From: Candidatus Villigracilis affinis
GTDB lineage: Bacteria > Chloroflexota > Anaerolineae > Anaerolineales > Villigracilaceae
DNA length: 64,000 bases
Assembly (NCBI GenBank): GCA_016718275.1
Contig: JADKEA010000012.1
Location: forward strand, 1 to 64,000
Reading direction: 5' to 3'
Under the pieces are notes generated by a model. It did not search any database. It was not told the origin of the DNA and saw only the letters and a list, made by a program, of their open reading frames with translations. Positions 1 through 7,233 of this stretch are shown piece after piece; positions within the stretch are counted from its first letter, which is position 1; each line of letters starts with the position of its first letter. A program made the position numbers and the translations under genes.

Positions 1-1004
1 TTTTGGTGATTGCCAATCCTGCTTATGCTTTAATTTGGACGATGAGTTTTATTCTTTGGGAACCTATTTTTCAGAGAGTCGCAGTTCCTGTTTTTGTAAG
101 GGCACGCTCTGATTATACAGGCGGCAATGTTGATCAGTGGTTTGAATTTGTAGTGAGTCAAGCCCTTGGACCTAAACCGATCACTAAATGGAAGAATATT
201 GTTTTCGTTGTCGACGGAATTAATGAGACACAGGAAAATGTATATGGTGTGTTTATCGAAGGATGGCAGAAGAGAATTATTACGCAAAAGAAACAATCCC
301 TACTTTTTACAAGTAGAAGCGGCGAGGATCCTTCCGAAAGACTTACGATAAACAATACTTTAACTATTCTTGATTTAGACGATGATGGCCTCCATAAATT
401 TTTACAGGTTTACGGACAACAAAAGGCGAAATCAGAAAAAAAAAACATATAATGTTGTTCAATCAAAAAAAGATTTTTCGGAGCTTATTAAAAAGGGACT
501 TCTTGGTCAAAAAGGCATAGGGCGAAACCCATACTGGCTGAAACTTATGGTTGAAAATGGGTTGTACACCCGCAACAGAGGAGTGCTGTTTCACTCCTTT
601 TCTGTTAAGTTGTTACATAGAGAATTATTTGAGAAACCAGAGGACCGAAAACGACACCCATTTTGGCAGACCGTTGAAATTGATCTTGAAATTGATTGCT
701 TGGCTCAGCTAGCTCTATATATGCACAAGAAAGGGTATTGGTTTGGCAGGGAAAAAATGGTTGGGATGAATCTGTATCAACAGTTCAGTCTATATTATTC
801 CCCACACAATTAAAGCCTATTGATGTATTTCTTCAAGCTAAATCAGCATCACTGTTGCGTGTTCAAAGAAATGAACAGGTTGAATTTGTTCACCAACTCG
901 TCCAAGAATACTTTGCTGCATACGCATTGAAAGATGAAAATAGTTGGTCGTTAGCGTTGCAAAATATTAAGGACGTAACTTGCGGGGAAACACTTTTCTT
1001 TTAG
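1..1004 (+). pseudogene. NACHT-type NTPase, N-terminal part of a NACHT-HEAT protein (5' cut by window edge, frameshifted)
   Basis: Three consecutive frames (3-452, 433-757, 757-1004) read as one NACHT-family STAND NTPase. Visible landmarks in order are a Walker-B-like VFVVDGINE at about 189-222, a sensor-like LLFTSR at about 300-317, an NPYWLKLMVENG helix typical of NACHT winged-helix regions, and VHQLVQEYFAAYA near 890-925, which matches the conserved NACHT F/V-H-x-x-x-QEYFAA motif. The Walker A lies upstream of the window. Frame breaks coincide with an A10 run (436-445), an A6 run (752-757) and a G4/T4 stretch (976-1003). A consensus error is therefore at least as likely as real decay. HEAT repeats follow in the next fragment. 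NACHT-HEAT proteins are known as antiviral or signalling STAND ATPases; a defence role here is inference, supported by the adjacent restriction-modification remnant. The DNA is much more AT-rich than the rest of the window, which suggests transfer. Confidence 0.7.
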
Positions 1005-2962
1005 GCGGTTTAATTGATCATGAAAACAGAGAGCAGTTTGCCAAATTTTTGAGAAAAATATTAAGTGAAGGTGATAGCGATTACAGTATTTTTGTAGCAA
1101 TTGCGCTGTTGCAACATATTGAGAACCCCGATTTAGAATTAAGAAAAGATGTATATGAGGTTTTTATAAATTCAATTGGGGAAACACTATCAGAGCTTCA
1201 GATGAAATCCGTATTCGAATTAGGGCGATTGATTGGAGATGAAGCTGCCGAGGCATTTGCTAATTTAATAAATTCAGGTGACATTAAAGTTCAAAAAAAA
1301 GGCGTTCTGTTACTTAAAACTTTGGGGGGCAAAAAATCTATAGAAATCTTGCTTCATACACTAAAAATTCCACAACTCCATTTAGACGGGCACAAAGCCT
1401 TAATCGAAATAAGCGGTTTTTACAGAGAATTGCTGCGAGAAAAAATATCAGATCCTGATTGGAGAGTAAGATGGGGAGTTACTGAACTCTTAGGTGAAAT
1501 CGGAAATTCAACTGAGGACAAAATTGTTAGTGTTGGTTTACAAGATGAGAATTGGTATGTACAGTGGGGAGCTATTAATGGGCTCCGCAATATGCAATAT
1601 TTTGAACCATTAATGGAGTTTTTTGAAGTGGCTAGTCCAGATTTATTACCTTGGGTATCAGATGCATTAAAGGAATTGAAAATCGGCAACAAAATCCAGC
1701 CAATAATTAGGGCGTTAGGCAGTGAAGATGTTCAAAGACGTAATCAATCTGTTTCTATATTAACTAATATAGGCTTCCCTAATGTTGAATTGTTGATTGA
1801 CGCATTGTCCGACGAAAATTGGCATATTAGATATGAGGTTGCTGGTATTTTAGGAGATATAAAGGACACACGAGCTATTGGTCCTTTAGTAACATTATTG
1901 CAGGATTCATACCCGACGGTAAGTCAGAAGGCAAAAACATCATTAAAGAAATTTGGCACACAAGCGAGTATTCAAATAAACAAAATTTTACAATCCGATA
2001 TTCGTGATAATAATTTAAGATCGCATATAGTTGATGTGCTAGGTGAAATTGATGGCACGGCTGAACTTCTAATAGATAGTTTGGGGAGCAAGAATAAATC
2101 TGTTCGTATTGCGTCTATTCATCAGTTGGGTCAATCCAAAAGTTTAGATGCATATCACGCATTGGTTAAAGAATTGGATAGCAAAGATGACTTAATTCCT
2201 ATGGTAATAGATGCTTTGTCCAACTTTGGGTCACAATCAGCCGATCTGTTTTTGAAATTTTTACAAGATGTAAATCCTACGGTTCGTGACAGCGCAGCCA
2301 GAGCATTGGGGAAAATTAAAGAGAAGAGAACAGTGCCTGTCCTCTCTCATTTGCTGCATCAGGAAGGCTTAACCGACCATGTGCGTCAATTAGCAGCTTT
2401 TGTATTAGGAGAAATATCAGATCAGAGTTCTATTAAGGTGCTCATTAATGCTCTTGGAGATCCAAGCATAAGGGTAGTATTAAGTGTTGCAGATGCATTA
2501 GGAAAGATAGGTTCTAGCGCAGTTCCTTCGTTAATAAATACTGTAGTTAATGCTGACTATTGGCTTGTGCGAGTTAATGCCATAAAAGCTTTAGGCAAAA
2601 TAGAAGATCAACGCACTTTAGAATTTCTTCTAAACTTAGCAGATCGTGACGTAAGAGTCCAGGAAGAAATTTATGATGTAATTTACTTCAAAAGAAAGCT
2701 TAATCAATCTACCCCTCAGGATTATCAAGAGGAAGATTGTCAAGACAAAGGCGAAAGTGCCTTTAATGACAAGGCTTTTATTGAGACACAAGCAACAAAT
2801 CTAACTTGGGTAGAACACCTTCTGCGGGCTCTAAATAGCGATGACCTTTACATGCGTCAACAAGCCTCAAATGCGCTAAAAAGAGTAGCTATTGGTCCAT
2901 TGATTAATGCTTTAGTGAGTACAGATATATCTATAAGAGAAGGCTTGATTGCGGTTCTTTGA
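980..2962 (+). CDS. HEAT-repeat region of the NACHT-HEAT protein (part 1)
   Basis: This 660-codon frame continues the upstream NACHT frame after a frameshift near 981-1003; the joined text would read ...TCGETLFF-LGGLIDHENRE. It consists almost entirely of about 30-residue HEAT/PBS-lyase-type repeats with the signature D-x-x-V/W-R-x-x-A/V-x-x-x-L-G-x-I. Clear examples are DPDWRVRWGVTELLGEIG, NPTVRDSAARALGKIK and DPSIRVVLSVADALGKIG. Such superhelical repeats usually bind protein or nucleic-acid ligands and act as the sensor of a STAND ATPase. The apparent start at 980 is internal and probably not used, because no ribosome-binding site is seen. The frame ends in a stop at 2960-2962, just after a T3 run (2957-2959). 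Removing one T restores an uninterrupted HEAT frame into the next fragment. Confidence 0.72.
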   Translation: MRGNTFLLGGLIDHENREQFAKFLRKILSEGDSDYSIFVAIALLQHIENPDLELRKDVYEVFINSIGETLSELQMKSVFELGRLIGDEAAEAFANLINSGDIKVQKKGVLLLKTLGGKKSIEILLHTLKIPQLHLDGHKALIEISGFYRELLREKISDPDWRVRWGVTELLGEIGNSTEDKIVSVGLQDENWYVQWGAINGLRNMQYFEPLMEFFEVASPDLLPWVSDALKELKIGNKIQPIIRALGSEDVQRRNQSVSILTNIGFPNVELLIDALSDENWHIRYEVAGILGDIKDTRAIGPLVTLLQDSYPTVSQKAKTSLKKFGTQASIQINKILQSDIRDNNLRSHIVDVLGEIDGTAELLIDSLGSKNKSVRIASIHQLGQSKSLDAYHALVKELDSKDDLIPMVIDALSNFGSQSADLFLKFLQDVNPTVRDSAARALGKIKEKRTVPVLSHLLHQEGLTDHVRQLAAFVLGEISDQSSIKVLINALGDPSIRVVLSVADALGKIGSSAVPSLINTVVNADYWLVRVNAIKALGKIEDQRTLEFLLNLADRDVRVQEEIYDVIYFKRKLNQSTPQDYQEEDCQDKGESAFNDKAFIETQATNLTWVEHLLRALNSDDLYMRQQASNALKRVAIGPLINALVSTDISIREGLIAVL

Positions 2963-4196
2963 GTATTGGGAACCTGCGTATGAAGCGATTGTTGAAAAAC
3001 TGGCAGATAAAGACGAAACAGTTCGTTCGTTGTGCTCAAAAATTTTAATTCAGGTCGGAGAGCCTGCAATAAGTTCTTTGTTTGAGACTTATAAGTATTC
3101 AACTGAAGACTTGCAAAACCAAATAATTACCGTCTTGTTTGAAATAGGCGAATTTGTTCCGCCTTTTCTTGTAAAACAGTTAGAAAATCCAGATAATAAA
3201 TCCAAAACCCTAGCTCGCCGAATGTTGATTGCCTTAGGTCCTCTGTCGGTTGAAGATTTGGTAGAAATACTTGCTAACGGAAAAACATTGCCAAACAATG
3301 AGATTAGAGAGATTTTGGGTGAAATCGGCGAAAGAGCAATTGATCCATTAATAGATATTCTTCAAAGGGAGGAAAATATACTTCTAATTGAAGAATTGTT
3401 AATTACCATCGGAGCACGTTCAGTTCCTAAATTGGTTCACGCAGTCCGAACAAGGAAAATAAAGACAAAAAAACACCTGTTGGATATTCTTGTTAAGCTA
3501 AGTCCAATATCAATCGAACCCGCTATTGAATTGCTTTCCTGTCGAGAGACATCGCAGGATGGTTTTTACGTTCTCAAGGAAATTGGAGCAACAGCTTTGA
3601 GTTCTCTGTTATACACACTTGAAGATGCCAATCCAAGAATTCGCCGCAGTGCACCTAAAGTGATTTCAGCGATTGGTGAACCTGCTTTTGATTTTCTGCT
3701 AGAAAAACTCATTATTGATGATCCATATCTGAATTCTTTGTCACTTTATAATATTGTTAAAGCATGGGAAATGACAGGAACTTATCTTGACAAAGTATTA
3801 CGTTCAGGCAACTCTTCAGACCAAGATAGAATTCTTGATGCTGCAAAAAAACTGGGAACGATAATAGTCAAACCTATTGTAAATATCCTTATTCATTCCA
3901 AGGGAGTTGAGACAGAACTTCTTATGAAAGTTTTACAAGAAGTAGGTGATTTATCAGTGCAAGAATTGGTTTTGTGTATGCCTTTTAATGAGTCGGATAC
4001 AAATGTGGCGATAATTGATACTATATCAGGTTTTGGAGAGAGAGCTATTAAGCCGCTGTTGAAGGTGTTTCCTAAATTAAATAGCAGTCAACAACAAATT
4101 GCTTTAGAACTTCTCTTTCGAACAGGCAAGTGTTCCGTCCAACCGTTTTTGATGTTGCTGTATCATTCGAGTCCAACACAAAAAGTCTCATATTAA
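2949..4196 (+). CDS. HEAT-repeat region of the NACHT-HEAT protein (part 2)
   Basis: This 415-codon frame overlaps the previous fragment by 14 bases in another phase and continues the same HEAT solenoid. Repeats such as DKDETVRSLCSKILIQVGEPA, DANPRIRRSAPKVISAIGEPA and VGDLSVQELV are visible. The composition is AT-rich like the upstream part. It ends with TQKVSY-stop, and an A5 run at about 4181-4185 marks the phase change to the next fragment, where SLILNYMLKIGRPVIPTLLEAL continues the repeat pattern. I read this as the middle of one gene, not as an independent protein. No ribosome-binding site precedes 2949. Confidence 0.68.
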   Translation: MRFFEYWEPAYEAIVEKLADKDETVRSLCSKILIQVGEPAISSLFETYKYSTEDLQNQIITVLFEIGEFVPPFLVKQLENPDNKSKTLARRMLIALGPLSVEDLVEILANGKTLPNNEIREILGEIGERAIDPLIDILQREENILLIEELLITIGARSVPKLVHAVRTRKIKTKKHLLDILVKLSPISIEPAIELLSCRETSQDGFYVLKEIGATALSSLLYTLEDANPRIRRSAPKVISAIGEPAFDFLLEKLIIDDPYLNSLSLYNIVKAWEMTGTYLDKVLRSGNSSDQDRILDAAKKLGTIIVKPIVNILIHSKGVETELLMKVLQEVGDLSVQELVLCMPFNESDTNVAIIDTISGFGERAIKPLLKVFPKLNSSQQQIALELLFRTGKCSVQPFLMLLYHSSPTQKVSY

Positions 4197-4570
4197 ACTA
4201 TATGCTTAAGATTGGGCGACCAGTGATACCGACATTATTAGAAGCTCTTTATAACAAATCATTATACGATTTTGTTCTTAGAGCATTAAGAGGATTTTCA
4301 AAAGATCAACTAGCTTTTGAATTGTATCTAAAGTCGTTGCAGAATAAACGTCAGCGAGACCGAGCGATTTATTTGGCTAAAAAACTAGATCTGTTGGATG
4401 TAGAGTTGCAACTTCGAAACCGTATGCCACAGAAACAATATATACCAATGATAATTAATAAGCTGGCAAGCTTGTCTAACTCAATGGACTATTTTGAAAT
4501 GTTGCCTCAAAAAGTAATTGGACTTCTCCAAAGAATTCTTTTGGAAAATCAAACTAGAGTATTACAGTAG
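4130..4570 (+). CDS. C-terminal end of the NACHT-HEAT protein
   Basis: This 146-codon frame continues the HEAT-like helical text after the phase change near 4181-4185 (IGRPVIPTLLEALYNKSLYDFVLRAL...). It loses clear repeat periodicity towards the end and stops at 4568-4570. It is AT-rich up to its stop. Within a few tens of bases the composition switches to the GC-rich HsdM-like text of the next gene, so this is the downstream boundary of the AT-rich acquired segment. The natural stop of the whole protein is probably here. Confidence 0.6.
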   Translation: MFRPTVFDVAVSFESNTKSLILNYMLKIGRPVIPTLLEALYNKSLYDFVLRALRGFSKDQLAFELYLKSLQNKRQRDRAIYLAKKLDLLDVELQLRNRMPQKQYIPMIINKLASLSNSMDYFEMLPQKVIGLLQRILLENQTRVLQ

Positions 4571-4580
4571 GTATGTGTCT

Positions 4581-4967
4581 ATGTTGCAACCCAAAGTCCC
4601 GAAGGAGATGCGTTGGGGGTATTGGACGCAGATGAAGGCGGAGGAGGCGTTGAGTCATCTGAAGAATGTCGTCTTCCCAGGGTTGGTCGAATTGGTCCCT
4701 GCGGGCGAGAAGTCATCGTTTTCCGAGTATATGAAGGGGGCGCAGTGCAAGATCAATAAGGCGGGGTTGTTGATCGAGGCGTGTAATTTGATCGATCAGA
4801 TGAAGATCGCGGAGCAGAATCAGGATGTGCAGGGCGATCTGTATGAGTATATGCTGGGTCACATGCAGTTTGCGGGGCGTGGCGCTGCCAGGCGAATGGG
4901 TGCTACGCAATCCACGCGGCAGGTGGAGGGGCTGTTTGAGAGTCTGCTGGCGGAGGCGTTTTCGTGA
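4581..4967 (+). pseudogene. hsdM: Type I restriction-modification remnant: HsdM N-terminus fused to an HsdS-like C-terminal tail
   Basis: About 128 codons. The first ~95 residues match the N-terminal helical domain of type I DNA methyltransferase subunits: MRWGYWTQMKAEEALSHL, then FSEYMKGAQCKINKAGLLIEA, and the hallmark QGDLYEYMLGHM that in intact HsdM precedes the GQF-TPR segment and the catalytic methylase domain. Instead of that domain, the frame passes after FAGRGAARRMGATQ straight into STRQVEGLFESLLAEAFS and a stop. That ending resembles the C-termini of HsdS specificity subunits (LFxSLLxxAF). The catalytic NPPF region and all target-recognition domains are missing, so no methylation activity is expected. 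The simplest reading is a large internal deletion joining hsdM to the end of a downstream hsdS. I chose ATG 4581 because homology begins just after it; the frame is open further upstream (4518). Confidence 0.65.
4911..4967 (+). repeat. HsdS-like 3' coding tail, copy 1
   Basis: 57 bases encoding STRQVEGLFESLLAEAFS and a stop. It is the first of five copies of this tail in 2.2 kb. The homology with copy 4 extends upstream through a GGCGRATGGGTGCTMCGCAA stretch. In this copy the tail is in frame with the HsdM remnant. Confidence 0.85.
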
Positions 4968-4970
4968 AAA

Positions 4971-5065
4971 GACCTGACAGGTTTCCACGAGAAGTCTTGC
5001 GATCAGAGTCTCATGTCCGCGCATGGGTTGCGATTGAGTCACGTCACGGTGAAACCTGTCAGGTC
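4971..5065 (+). repeat. 95-bp palindrome-ended repeat, left copy (REP-like, flanks transposase)
   Basis: The unit begins with GACCTGACAGGTTTC and ends with its exact reverse complement GAAACCTGTCAGGTC. A near-identical direct copy lies at 5661-5754, so the two bracket the Y1 transposase gene. The ends can form a 15-bp stem. REP-associated tyrosine transposases act on hairpin-forming REP/BIME sequences, so this is the likely substrate (inference). Confidence 0.85.
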
Positions 5066-5079
5066 TGAGGAGCGATAGT

Positions 5080-5658
5080 ATGCCAAGCGATATACCGCCT
5101 ATTACTTTTGGAACTTTCTTTCACATCTACAATCGAGGAAACAACGGAGAGAATATCTTCGTTCAAGAACGAAACTACGCTTACTTCATGGAATTATGGT
5201 GGAAACACACCTATCAAGTCTTTGAAACTTGGGCGTTTTGCCTGCTCAGAAATCATTTTCATGTTGCTGGATTCTTCAAAAACAAAGAAGATTTAGAAGG
5301 TCTCAAGATAAAAGAACCAAGTCAATATTTTTCAAACTTCTTCAATGCGTATTCACGGGGATTGAATATTGCCACACAGAGAACAGGCGCGTTGTTTGAA
5401 CGTCCCTTCAAGAGAATTCCCGTGGATAGCGAAGCCTATCTCATGCGCTTGATTATCTACATTCATCAGAATCCACAGAAACATAAATTTGAAGATGATT
5501 TTCGTGATTGGAATTATTCGTCATATCATGAGTTGACAGGTAATACTCCGACCAGATTGCAACGTGATAAGGTCATGCAACTTTTTGGGAGTCATGAAGA
5601 CTTTGTCAGAATTCATCAGGAAGTTCAACCTTTGGAAGATATTTATGATGAGGAGTAA
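5080..5658 (+). CDS. REP-associated tyrosine transposase (Y1/IS200-like HUH family)
   Basis: 192 aa. The N-terminal HIYNRGNNGENIF is the classic start of RAYT/TnpA-REP proteins. LLRNHFHV carries the HUH metal-binding pair (H-F-H), and LIIYIHQNPQKHKF contains the nucleophile Tyr in the YIHxNP motif. All catalytic elements are present and the length is normal, so the protein looks intact. ATG 5080 is preceded by GAGGAG seven bases upstream. The gene lies exactly between two 95-bp palindrome-ended direct repeats, with 14 bp on the left and 2 bp on the right. This arrangement is expected for a RAYT and its REP targets. RAYTs cleave and join single-stranded REP hairpins and are usually domesticated single-copy genes; whether this unit moves is unknown. 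It sits inside the decayed type I RM locus. Confidence 0.88.
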   Translation: MPSDIPPITFGTFFHIYNRGNNGENIFVQERNYAYFMELWWKHTYQVFETWAFCLLRNHFHVAGFFKNKEDLEGLKIKEPSQYFSNFFNAYSRGLNIATQRTGALFERPFKRIPVDSEAYLMRLIIYIHQNPQKHKFEDDFRDWNYSSYHELTGNTPTRLQRDKVMQLFGSHEDFVRIHQEVQPLEDIYDEE

Positions 5659-5660
5659 AA

Positions 5661-5754
5661 GACCTGACAGGTTTCCGCGAAAGTCTTGCGCTCAGAGTCT
5701 CATGTCCGCGCATGGGTTGCGATTGAGTCACGTCACGGTGAAACCTGTCAGGTC
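5661..5754 (+). repeat. 94-bp palindrome-ended repeat, right copy (REP-like, flanks transposase)
   Basis: Direct copy of 4971-5065, with a one-base deletion and a few substitutions near the left arm. The terminal inverted arms GACCTGACAGGTTTC / GAAACCTGTCAGGTC are perfectly kept. It starts 2 bp after the transposase stop. Confidence 0.85.
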
Positions 5755-5791
5755 TGGAATGGTCGAGTCACTGTGTGGGCGGATGGGCGAG

Positions 5792-5851
5792 TCCACGCGG
5801 CAGGTGGAGGGGCTGTTTGAGAGTCTGCTGAGTCAATCATTTTCAAATTAG
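5792..5851 (+). repeat. HsdS-like 3' coding tail, copy 2
   Basis: 60 bases encoding STRQVEGLFESLLSQSFSN and a stop. It is identical to copy 1 for the first 38 bases and then diverges in the last codons. It stands alone behind the transposase unit, and no full-length HsdS is attached. Confidence 0.85.
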
Positions 5852-5868
5852 TAATAAAAGGAGATCAT

Positions 5869-6168
5869 ATGTTAAAAGATGCTTTGAAAGATTTGGAAGA
5901 TGTCTTCCCCAAGATTGTGAAATTGATGCCTGATGAATTCAACTCACATGATTTCATTCTAGCGCTGGCACGCAAATATCAAAAACTTTATGTCCAAGCG
6001 CTATTTGCAAATAAAGAAGAGAACTTACCGTTTAATAGAACTCACATGGCAATTGGCAAAAGACTAAAACGGCATAAAGATTTGGTTAAACAAATCGACT
6101 ACAAACCCAGTCCAAACATTTTTGGTCAAGAAAATAAAGTTGCAGTTTGGCAAAAAGTGAAGAAGTAA
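5869..6168 (+). CDS. Small hypothetical protein (99 aa)
   Basis: I do not recognise a family. ATG 5869 follows a good AAGGAG site. The protein is soluble, charged and mainly helical (KDALKDLEDVFPKIVKLMPDEFNSHDFILALARKYQKLYVQALF), with a basic middle (GKRLKRHKDLVKQIDYK) and no membrane segment or signal peptide. The size, the helical start and the place among RM and transposase remnants would fit a small regulatory or defence accessory protein, but nothing specific supports that. It lies 17 bp after HsdS-like tail copy 2 and before copy 3, so it is one of the cargo genes of this repeat-punctuated region. Confidence 0.65.
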   Translation: MLKDALKDLEDVFPKIVKLMPDEFNSHDFILALARKYQKLYVQALFANKEENLPFNRTHMAIGKRLKRHKDLVKQIDYKPSPNIFGQENKVAVWQKVKK

Positions 6169-6212
6169 CTATGCAAAGGGAGTGTGGGGGGAGGTTGGGG
6201 CGGGGGGCGGGC

Positions 6213-6231
6213 GGGGGGGGGGGGGGGGGGG
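6213..6231 (+). repeat. Poly-G run (19 G) in a G-rich low-complexity patch
   Basis: The stretch 6181-6232 is almost pure G with scattered T/C/A and contains an uninterrupted G19. Nothing comparable occurs elsewhere except milder G runs around 20690-20830. It abuts HsdS-like tail copy 3. A sequencing or consensus artefact is likely. Confidence 0.8.
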
Positions 6232-6288
6232 AGCACGCGGCAGGTGGAGGGGCTGTTTGAGAGTCTGCTGGCGGAGGCGTTCAGTTAG
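6232..6288 (+). repeat. HsdS-like 3' coding tail, copy 3
   Basis: 57 bases encoding STRQVEGLFESLLAEAFS and a stop, nearly identical to copy 1. Its upstream flank is replaced by the G-rich patch, so the 5' extent of homology cannot be judged. Confidence 0.85.
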
Positions 6289-6308
6289 CCCCCTCTGTCC
6301 GTTGGACA

Positions 6309-6351
6309 TCTCCCCCAAATGCGACGATAGTGCTGTCGAATTTGGGGGAGA
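6309..6351. repeat. Palindromic intergenic element A
   Basis: Arms TCTCCCCCAAATGCGAC (6309-6325) and GTCGAATTTGGGGGAGA (6335-6351) pair with one mismatch around a 9-nt loop. The arms resemble those of element B at 6421-6459, so the two probably belong to one dispersed palindrome family or mark the ends of a small non-coding element. Confidence 0.75.
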
Positions 6352-6420
6352 ACGTGGAATTGAGATTTTTTATGAAAACTGAGAGTGTTTCTATAATTTT
6401 AATTTCAGACGCAACCGTCC

Positions 6421-6459
6421 CTCCCCAATTTCGACGTGCTCTCCGTCGCAATTGGGGAG
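6421..6459. repeat. Palindromic intergenic element B, upstream of the DUF559 gene
   Basis: Arms CTCCCCAATTTCGACG (6421-6436) and CGTCGCAATTGGGGAG (6444-6459) pair with one mismatch around a 7-nt loop. The right arm ends about 16 bases before the DUF559 ATG, so the hairpin lies in that gene's leader. Confidence 0.75.
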
Positions 6460-6475
6460 GCTAGGAGGGGAAGAA

Positions 6476-6844
6476 ATGCCGCGCCCACCCAGAAGCAATC
6501 CAAAAACCAGAACCCATGCCATCGAACTCCGCAAAGAACCTACACCCGCCGAACGCAAACTATGGGCGCTCATCCGCAACGACCAGTTGGGAGTCAACTT
6601 TAGAAGGCAGCATGCCATTGGCAAATACATTCCCGATTTTGCCTGCATCGAAAAGAAACTCATCATCGAACTGGATGGAAGTCAACATTTGGAACAGCAG
6701 GAATATGACGAAGAAAGAACGAAATATTTGGAATCACTGGGTTACAAAGTTGTCCGCTTTTGGAACAACGAAGTGACGAATAATATTGATGGCGTTATAC
6801 TCGCCATTATCCACGCGATGGAAGATGAAGCCAGTACAGAATAA
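6476..6844 (+). CDS. DUF559 (Vsr-like) endonuclease-fold protein
   Basis: 122 aa from ATG 6476, which follows AGGAGGGG at a suitable distance; a TTG at 6452 is also in frame. The sequence carries the DUF559 signature: LRKEPTPAERKLWALIRN, then FRRQHAIGKYIPDFACIEKKLIIELDGSQH and YLESLGYKVVRFWNNEV. D in YIPDF, E in IIELDG and nearby residues correspond to the PD-(D/E)xK active site shared with very-short-patch repair endonucleases, and they are all present. DUF559 proteins are small nuclease-like proteins, often in variable or mobile regions; the substrate is unknown. The gene is the third cargo between HsdS-like tails (copy 3 upstream, copy 4 downstream). Confidence 0.85.
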   Translation: MPRPPRSNPKTRTHAIELRKEPTPAERKLWALIRNDQLGVNFRRQHAIGKYIPDFACIEKKLIIELDGSQHLEQQEYDEERTKYLESLGYKVVRFWNNEVTNNIDGVILAIIHAMEDEASTE

Positions 6845-6937
6845 CTTCCACCTTGATTTTCCTGTGAATCCACAAGAAGAGTTTGCGGGGGTGGTAGCAC
6901 GGGGCGAGTCGCTGCGGGGCGGATGGGTGCTCCGCAA

Positions 6938-6991
6938 TCCACGCGGCAGATGGAGGGGCTGTTTGAGAGTCTGCTGGCGGAGGCGTTTTGA
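6938..6991 (+). repeat. HsdS-like 3' coding tail, copy 4
   Basis: 54 bases encoding STRQMEGLFESLLAEAF and a stop. It differs from copy 1 by one base in the core (CAGATGG) and in the final codons. Upstream homology to copy 1 extends through GGCGGATGGGTGCTCCGCAA. Confidence 0.85.
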
Positions 6992-7002
6992 ATGAAGACC
7001 GT

Positions 7003-7057
7003 CCACGAATTTTTCACGAATACTCGAATGGGTGGCGCGATATTCGTGCATTCGTGG
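7003..7057. repeat. Imperfect inverted repeat (CCACGAAT...ATTCGTGG)
   Basis: CCACGAAT at 7003-7010 pairs with ATTCGTGG at 7050-7057, and an inner CACGAATA/TATTCGTG pair strengthens the stem. It is non-coding, between HsdS-like tails 4 and 5. Confidence 0.6.
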
Positions 7058-7096
7058 TTTTATTCGAGGATGGTTGTCTTTGCACGGACGCATGGG

Positions 7097-7141
7097 TCAT
7101 ATGAGAGTTTACTGGTGCAACTTTTTGACAGCAGACGATAG
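7097..7141 (+). repeat. HsdS-like 3' coding tail, degenerate copy 5
   Basis: The frame SYESLLVQLFDSRR-stop is a diverged version of the FESLLAEAFS ending. It shows the same ESLL core and stop position but little nucleotide identity. It closes the RM-remnant region about 90 bp before secA. Confidence 0.5.
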
Positions 7142-7203
7142 TAAAGCCGCCGTCCATCTCCCCAAACATTAATAAAACTCAAATCCCCCATACCCTCTCC
7201 AAA

Positions 7204-7212
7204 TGCTATAAT
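7204..7212 (+). promoter_or_regulatory. Extended -10 promoter of secA
   Basis: TGCTATAAT is a perfect TATAAT with the TGn extension. No good -35 is seen 17 bp upstream. The ATG lies 22 bases downstream, preceded by AAAGGGA as ribosome-binding site, so the leader is short. Confidence 0.65.
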
Positions 7213-7233
7213 CCCTTCCCTGAAAGGGATACT

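Noticed and set aside
5869..6168. 99-aa helical protein considered as the accessory protein of a diversity-generating retroelement
   Set aside because: No reverse transcriptase, template repeat or variable repeat with adenine-specific differences is present nearby.
6182..6382. Gly/Arg-rich plus-strand open frame
   Set aside because: It is created by the G-rich patch and HsdS-like tail copy 3 read out of frame; no start signal.
4911..7141. Prophage or integron explanation for the tail-cargo region
   Set aside because: No integrase, attC-like folded sites, phage structural genes or tRNA target is seen; only a RAYT-type transposase is present.
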